Below are positions 58,056 to 64,000 of a stretch of 64,000 bases of DNA, piece by piece (the stretch's first letter is position 1; each line of letters begins with the position of its first letter). The notes below the pieces were generated by a model that saw only the letters and a list, made by a program, of their open reading frames with translations, was not told where the DNA came from and did not search any database. This stretch comes from Saccopteryx bilineata. Lineage: Eukaryota; Chordata; Mammalia; Chiroptera; Emballonuridae. Position numbers and translations under genes: made by a program. Location: positions 195,565,847 through 195,629,846 of the forward strand of contig NC_089495.1 of NCBI RefSeq assembly GCF_036850765.1, read 5' to 3'.

Positions 58056-58216
58056 TATTTGGCTGATTTTAGAGAGAAAGAGAGAGAGAGAAACGATGAT
58101 TTGTTTTTCCACTTATTTATGAATTCATTGGTTGATTCCTGTATGTGCCCTGACTGGAGACTGAACGTTGGTGTATCAGGGTGATGCCCTAACCAACTGA
58201 GCTATCCGGCCAGGGC
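58056..58216 (-). mobile_element. VES-like SINE (type D)
   Basis: A reversed copy ends GAGCTATCCGGCCAGGGC, with a GAGAGA tract. CAAAATTTTA flanks it on both sides. Confidence 0.8.
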
Positions 58217-58559
58217 CCAGAAGCTCAAAATTTTAGAAACAGAAACCTGTAGTCTCAGGATCATATAATCATAAACTTAGAAAGTACTAGGAACACAGAA
58301 ACTGAGCATCCCAGAAGCTTAGGACCACAATGTTGGAAGAATTTTTGTACAGGCATCTTGTCCTATTAGTTGATTAGATAAGACTCCACTGTGCCCTACT
58401 AAATTATTTAACTTTTATTTTCACAAATACTTATATAATATTATTGTCTTTCAAATATTTACTTTTTTAATGTGCCCTTCTATAATATGCACTGAGCACC
58501 TGACTTATTTATTAAGCTCTATTTATTGAGCATGTAGTATGTACCAGACGTTATGCTGG

Positions 58560-59050
58560 CCAACTGTATTTTATCTATGGCTGCATAACAAATTATCCTG
58601 ATATAAAATAGCAAACACTTTCTCACAGTTTTTGTGTGGCAGGACTGCAGGAGTGGCTTAGCTAGATGGCTATATCATGAGATTACAGTCAGACAGGGCC
58701 AGGGCACCTGAAGGCCTGGCAGGGCCTGAGGGACCCACTCCCAGGATGGTTTATTCCCACGTCTCTCCCTCTCCATGTGGACCTTCCCATAAAGCTGTTT
58801 GTCCTTACAACATGACTGCCAGCTTCCTCAAAGTAAGTAATGCAAGATGGCAAGATGGCACCCACAATGCTTTTTGTAGCCTAGCCTTGAAAGTCACACT
58901 GCTTCATACCCACAAATCGGATTATACAGGACAGCCCTATTTGGTTTGGGGGTGGACTATACAATGGTGTAAGTGCTGTTACCAGTGGAAATGGGGCTCA
59001 CTGGGCACTATATTGAAGGCTGGTTACCACTTCAATGTTGATCAAGACTG
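58560..59050. repeat. MLT1-like LTR remnant
   Basis: TTATCTATGGCTGCATAACA, CACTTTCTCACAGTTTTTGT and CTGCAGGAGTGGCTTAGCTA recall MLT1 (MaLR) LTRs shared by placental mammals. It is highly decayed and has no coding capacity. Confidence 0.5.
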
Positions 59051-59080
59051 ATCCAGAATCATCCTTATCTGTATTATTAT

Positions 59081-59451
59081 TATTTTTTTTGTATTTTTCT
59101 GAAGTTGGAAATGGGGAGGCAGTCAGACAGACTCCCACATGCGCCCGACGGGGATCCACCAGGCATGCCCACCAGGGGGCGATGCTCTGCCCATCTGGGG
59201 CACTGCTGTGTTGCAACCAGAGCCATTCTAGCACCTGAGGCAGAGGCCATAGAGCCATCCTCAGCACCCGGGCCAACTTTGCTTCAATGGAGCCTTGGCT
59301 GTGGGAGGAGAAGAGAGAGACAGAGAGGAAGGAGAGGGGGAGGGGTGGAGAAGCAGATGGGTGCTTCTCCTGTGTGCCCTGGCTGGGAATCAAACCTGGG
59401 ACTCCTGTACACCAGGCCGACGCTCTACCACTGAGCCAACCAGCCAGGAGC
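59081..59451 (-). mobile_element. SINE type A
   Basis: A reversed copy ends CCAACCAGCCAGGAGC. CCTTATCTGTATT / CCTTGTCTGTATT flank it. CCACCAGGGGGCG is intact at 59169-59181. Confidence 0.9.
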
Positions 59452-61120
59452 CCTTGTCTGTATTTTTTATGCAATAATGTCCTCTATACCATCAAAAGCT
59501 TTGCTCCGCTATGGCCTCTGGGATTTTCTTCCATCTTTCTTACTCCTACCCTGCAGGTTTGACCCTATTGCTTTCTGCCTCTTATCAGGTGTCAACAGAA
59601 AGTTTTCAGGAAGCAACCAGGATTTCGGTCCCTTCCTCAAATGTGATGAAATACACAGAGAGTGCAGCGGTCCATTCAGACCACTGGAAATAATGACCAG
59701 AGCCAACCAAGTCATGACTGCCACCCAATATGATAGCGATGACGGGATGCCATTGATTTAATGACACATCCTAACTTCAGAGATATCTGAATGTGAAAAA
59801 GAACGCTTCGTAGAGTTTTTAGAATATCATGATAATTGCTGCCTATGGGGATTTATGCAAGGATGAAATACATGTGTGATGGCCCTGTCCACAGGCCCCA
59901 CAGTGTCTGGCTTAGCAGCGGTGGCCCCTTGACATTGCTCAACAGTCCCCGGAATCTCGTGGCGCAGGGCATTGGCCTGGCAGGGCCCACTCAGGTTTAT
60001 GGTGACAGTCAGCACCCCTGCCAGACACGATCTCAAAGCCATAAAGGCTTTTACAGTTTCACTCTCCCCTGAGATAAGCTTGGGGAGCCCTTCCCAAGGC
60101 CGGGGAGCAATTTCAGAGCCACAGCAGGAGGGGCTGGGCGTTCCAGAAGGAGGGAAACGGAACAAGTTTTATGGCTCCCACTTCTCTAAAAATATCACGT
60201 TCTCATACCCTCAGCTTGAACCTGCTGGTGAAGCCTCCTCGGCTACCGCAAGGTGTGGGGTGAGTGGCGTGCTGATGATGTTCAGGATACACAGGGACAG
60301 CATTAAATGACACTGTTCCCAAAGCCTGTTTCTTTATAGGTCTTGCTTCCTTCTAAAAACCTTAAGGAGAAAGCCTCCATTGGAGAGCATATTCCTTTAA
60401 CATTCCTCTAAATACTTGTCAATTTCTAGGTTGAAGAAAAGAGAGCAGAGCTTTCCTGGGCAATCCTATCTGGCTGCACCTTCAGAATGTAGTTTTCACT
60501 TAAATTTTTCAACCACCTCCTATTCACGGCAAATGATACTGGTTTCCCATTTATGTCAGCAACCAGAGTAAAGAGAAGAATCATGAATGGATTTAAAGAA
60601 AAATACTAAGTTGCGGAAGGTACGGTGGTTCTGGGGTGCGAAGGGGATCAAGGTGGGTGTTGACGGGGCAGAGGCTGGAAACCGCTGGCCTCCGTCCTCG
60701 CTGCCCCCGGCAGGTGGTATTTCCTGCTGCCTGCCCGGCTTCCGTCCCCACTCGTCCGTCCTCCCTCCTCAACCTCCAGCGCTCTTTTCTCTCCCTTCCC
60801 ATCGCCCCCCGGGAATCCTCCTCCTGCACATGCACACCACTCTGCCCAGAGCGCAGTCATCTCTCCCTGCCGCACACCATCCCCCTAGCAGCTTCACTGC
60901 CACTCCTTTGGCTCTTAATATTGAGCTCCTTGTTATTTCCCCCGACAAGTGAAAATTTTAAGTGCCAAGAGGGAGGTCCCTGCTGGTACTGGTTCTTCCT
61001 CATCCTCAGGACGCTTGGGCATAGGGCTTTGCGCACTGCTATTGGTCAAATGATGAGCTTGCCCACCATGATTCATCATCGTCTTCCTCAGTTCCATCAT
61101 GGTGGCCCCTGGAGCCAGAC
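59452..61120. other. intergenic, no gene recognised
   Basis: No SINE or exon is recognised. The reading frames near 59477-59761 and 60636-61133 lack family signatures. The GC content rises near 60640-60900 without a clear CpG cluster. Confidence 0.45.
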
Positions 61121-61255
61121 CACGGGCGTTTGAAGTTCAGCTGTTGCATTGGCCATGGACCTTGGCCAAGTCTCTTCCTCTTTCTGAGCCTCGGTTGCCT
61201 CATTTGTAAAATAAAACAACAAGAAGAGCTGATTTGGGGGGTTGTCGTGGCGATT
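61120..61255 (+). repeat. MIR SINE fragment
   Basis: CTTGGCCAAGTCTCTTCCTC, TTTCTGAGCCTCGGTTGCCT and CATTTGTAAAATAAAACAAC follow the MIR core. Confidence 0.7.
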
Positions 61256-61271
61256 AAATTATGTCCAACGA

Positions 61272-61645
61272 GGCCCTGGCCGGTTGGCTCAGTGGTAGAG
61301 CGTCGGCCTGGCGTGCAGAGGTCCCGGGTTCGATTCCTGGCCAGGGCACACAGGAGAGGCGCCCATCTGCCTCTCCACCCCTCCCCCTCTCCTTCCTCTC
61401 TATCTCTCTCTTCCCCTCCCGCAGCCGAGGCTCCATTGGAGCAAAGATGGCCCGGGCGCTGGGGATGGCTCCTTGGCCTCTGCCCCAGGCGCTAGAGTGG
61501 CTCTGGTCGCGGCAGAGCAACGCCCCGGAGGGGCAGAGCATGGCCCCCTGGTGGACGTGCCGGGTGGATCCCGGTAGGACGCATGTGGGAGTCTGTCTGA
61601 CTGTCTCTCCCTGTTTCCAGCTTCAGAAAAATACAAAAAAAAAAA
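61272..61645 (+). mobile_element. SINE type A, young
   Basis: A full-length copy has the A box TGGCTCAGTGG and B box GGGTTCGATTC. The perfect 16-bp duplication AAATTATGTCCAACGA flanks it (61256-61271 and 61646-61661). Confidence 0.95.
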
Positions 61646-62084
61646 AAATTATGTCCAACGATGTTCAACCAAGAGGAAGAGGTCAGTCGATGCTGGCCTT
61701 GGCTCTTGGTTTTTCGCTCTGCCGTCCTCAAACAGCTGCATGAGATCCCGTGATTCAGGTCTCTTAGATCACATTTTGGAATCTTACATATGACACACTG
61801 ATTCCAGAAACTGAGATCAAAGGTGATCTGGGTTCCACAAAAGAGGAAGTGTGGCAATGCCACTGATTTGGGATGACAGGTCATTCACGCTGCGTGGACC
61901 TCCTTGGGTTCCTCCCGCAGCCTGTCCTCCAGAGTCTCTTCCACTTCTCATTCCCGCTTTTTGAGTAATAGGGCTCCACTCGGAATAATGGGATACAAGC
62001 TCTACTATCATGGCTGGAGAAGCAACCTTTGCAGGGGGGTCAAATTCCCGATTCTCCATGAAGCCACATCGCTTAGTAGAGCAA

Positions 62085-62200
62085 ACATGGGTTCGAATCC
62101 TGGCTCAAGCGCTCTCTAGCTGTGCGCCTTGAACAAGCTCCTTCACCTCCCTGAACCTTTCTTCTAAATTTCATTGCTTCTAAAATGGGGATCATAGGAT
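62085..62200 (+). repeat. MIR SINE fragment
   Basis: GGGTTCGAATCCTGGCTCAA, CTGTGCGCCTTGAACAAGCT and CTAAAATGGGGATCATAG follow the MIR core. Confidence 0.65.
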
Positions 62201-62587
62201 TTGCTGTTTGTCTCCCAAACTGATGTTTTGCAACTGAAATGGAAGCCAAGCTCTGGCTGCCCACGCCGAGATTTGAGATTAACTGGGTGAAGGGTTGATG
62301 AGGTGGCAGAACCAAGGCCAGAGGAGTTTATGACAGCCGAGGTTTATGGTTTGATATGGACTTACGAAGCACACTCGAGGACTGCAATAGTCTCTCCTGG
62401 TCCCCACCCCCGTGCCCATGCTAGCAGCAGCACGGATGAGGCTTCTGTTGCGACATTATGAAAAACATTTCCTGGTACTTGTGAGAGGAAGGCGGGAGTG
62501 GCTCCAGGATAAGGCAGGCAGCTAATGGGTGCTCTGGAGGCTGGAGAACTTAATGGTTAGCCTCTCACTGGAAAGGGACTGGCTGGC

Positions 62588-62900
62588 CCAGGACAGTGGC
62601 GCAGTGGATAGAGCATCATCCCAGAGCGCTGAGGTCGCCAGCTCAATCCTGGTGTCACTGGCTCAATCCCGGGATTGCCAACTTGATCCTGAGGGTAGCA
62701 GCTAGATCCTGAGATTGCTGGCCTGAGCCCCAGTCGGGCACATATGAGAAGTAATCAATGGTTGCACAACTAAGTGGAACAACAAGTTGATGCTTCTCAC
62801 TCTCTCTCTCTCCCCCGCACCCCTCTCCCTTTCTCTCAGAAAAAAGAAAAGCAAAGCAAGGCAAGAAAAGGAAAGAAAAGAAGAGAAGACAAGAGAAGAG
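62588..62900 (+). mobile_element. variant tRNA SINE with tandem body blocks
   Basis: The head GGACAGTGGCGCAGTGGATA belongs to the type B/C group. Its body contains several near-repeats of a block like GGCTCAATCCCGGGATTGCC (62640-62720). It ends in a purine-rich GAAAAG tract continuing to about 62915. Confidence 0.75.
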
Positions 62901-63290
62901 AGAAAAGGGAGAAGAGTTCAAACTCACCAAGTCCCTGGTGGTGGCCACCTTGGGCACCTCATAAATACAACGACTCTTACAGTTTCTATGATCTCATTCC
63001 ATTTACCCCTGACAACACCCCTGCAGGGCCAGATCATTCCCATTTTACAGACGCAGCCCAGAGGGGTGGAGTGACCAGACCAAGGTTATACTGATCACCA
63101 AAATGTGTGACTCCTGGACTGGAACTGCTGCCTCTCTGTTGAGGAAGAACTGAAGGGGTCACCATGCTCCTCCTTCATTCCTGAGTGACACCACACCTAG
63201 CACCCCACAGTCCAGCCATCAGCAAGCCCCTATTCACGCATCACTGAATGCCACTGTGTGCTGGTGAACGTTTAAGAACTGGCTCTCCAG

Positions 63291-63684
63291 CCCTGGCCGG
63301 TTGGCTCAGCGGTAGAGCGTCAGCCTAGCGTGCGGAGGACCCGGGTTCGATTCCCGGCCAGGGCACACAGGAGAAGCGCCCATTTGCTTCTCCACCCCTC
63401 CGCCGCGCTTTCCTTCTCTGTCTCTCTCTTCCCCTCCCGCAGCCAAGGCTCCATTGGAGCAAAGATGGCCCGGGCGCTGGGGATGGCTCTGTGGCCTCTG
63501 CCTCAGGCGCTAGAGTGGCTCTGGTCGCAACATGGCGACGCCCAGGATGGGCAGAGCATCGCCCCCTGGTGGGCAGAGCGTCGCCCCTGGTGGGCGTGCC
63601 GGGTGGATCCCGGTCGGGCGCATGCGGGAGTCTGTCTGTCTCTCCCTGTTTCCAGCTTCAGAAAAATGAAAAAAAAAAAAAAAA
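63291..63684 (+). mobile_element. SINE type A, youngest copy
   Basis: The tRNA-like head has a perfect 7-bp acceptor-stem pair (GCCCTGG/CCAGGGC with the preceding G from the target). The A box is TGGCTCAGCGG and the B box GGGTTCGATTC. The perfect 17-bp duplication AAGAACTGGCTCTCCAG lies at 63274-63290 and 63685-63701. Two CTCF-like blocks are present on the complement (63560-63572 and about 63580). The poly-A tail is uninterrupted. Confidence 0.96.
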
Positions 63685-63701
63685 AAGAACTGGCTCTCCA
63701 G

Positions 63702-64000
63702 GGGAAAGCCTTAATTTATAGTGTTTGCCAATTCCTGTGGTGTAAATGTTCCTACCATTGCTATCAATGTGACATTGCTCAACAGAAAGTTAGAAGTAGT
63801 TAGTAATCAGCTCTCACAAGCCAGCTCCAGCATACCCAAACGAATGTGAGGCTGTGGTCCTTGGTGACTAGATTATCATGGGACAAGATCAAGGTAGCTA
63901 CAAACTTGGTTAGAAATTCTCAAGTGCATCCTTGCTTTTATTCTTTTCCAAAACACTTGCTCTGATGAAACTTCCCCATGCGTATTTGTCCATTATTGTT
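63702..64000. other. window end, no feature recognised
   Basis: Apparently unique sequence. In human, HNF4A lies further along in this direction, but no exon of it is visible. Confidence 0.45.

Noticed and set aside
63291..63364. tRNA gene
   Set aside because: The A and B boxes and acceptor stem are those of a SINE head. The body, A-rich tail and target-site duplication show it is a retroposon; the anticodon arm does not pair properly.
42480..64000. HNF4A exons or a long non-coding RNA
   Set aside because: Human synteny predicts HNF4A beyond TTPAL, but no matching zinc-finger or ligand-domain exon could be seen. A non-coding RNA cannot be supported from sequence alone.

Overview
The window is mammalian nuclear DNA, very probably from a rhinolophoid (horseshoe or roundleaf) bat. 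It holds two intact, convergent protein-coding genes with consensus GT-AG introns, two CpG-rich promoters, and a dense load of tRNA-derived SINEs of the type I associate with Rhinolophus. The SINE heads begin GCCCTGGCCGGTTGGCTCAG, GCCTGACCAGGCGGTGGCGC or GCCTGACCTGTGGTGGCGC. Several hAT and mariner-like non-autonomous DNA transposons with intact target-site duplications (TSDs) fit a bat genome. The species call is inference; the gene calls rest on exon-by-exon translation.

Layout. 1-2640: upstream flank with a solo LTR (829-1613) inserted into a SINE. 2640-3240: CpG-rich promoter and exon 1 of SERINC3. 2942-20631: SERINC3 on the + strand, 10 coding exons whose spliced length is 1422 bp (473 aa plus stop), poly(A) signal at 21260. 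Its introns carry a Tigger element with a transposase remnant, an approximately 3 kb antisense L1, three hAT copies, two short palindromic MITEs and five antisense long SINEs. 21290-25560: gap between the two 3' ends. 25560-42330: TTPAL on the - strand, four coding exons (1029 bp, 342 aa plus stop), a long 3' UTR that contains a hAT element, and a non-coding first exon at a GC-rich promoter (42080-42480). 42480-64000: intergenic sequence with no recognisable gene, holding SINEs, L1, L2 and MLT1 fragments, and an approximately 960-bp minisatellite of 80-bp units (53362-54320). In human 20q13.12 the same two genes also converge and HNF4A lies beyond TTPAL; HNF4A is not reached here.

The two genes are not known to share a pathway. 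SERINC3 is a multipass membrane protein linked to phospholipid scrambling and to restriction of retroviral particles. TTPAL is a CRAL-TRIO lipid-binding protein. The most interesting non-genic signals are a SPIN-like hAT element with a perfect 8-bp TSD, a SINE family whose body carries a CTCF-like motif, a hAT element inside the TTPAL 3' UTR, a solo LTR upstream of SERINC3, and a higher-order minisatellite.
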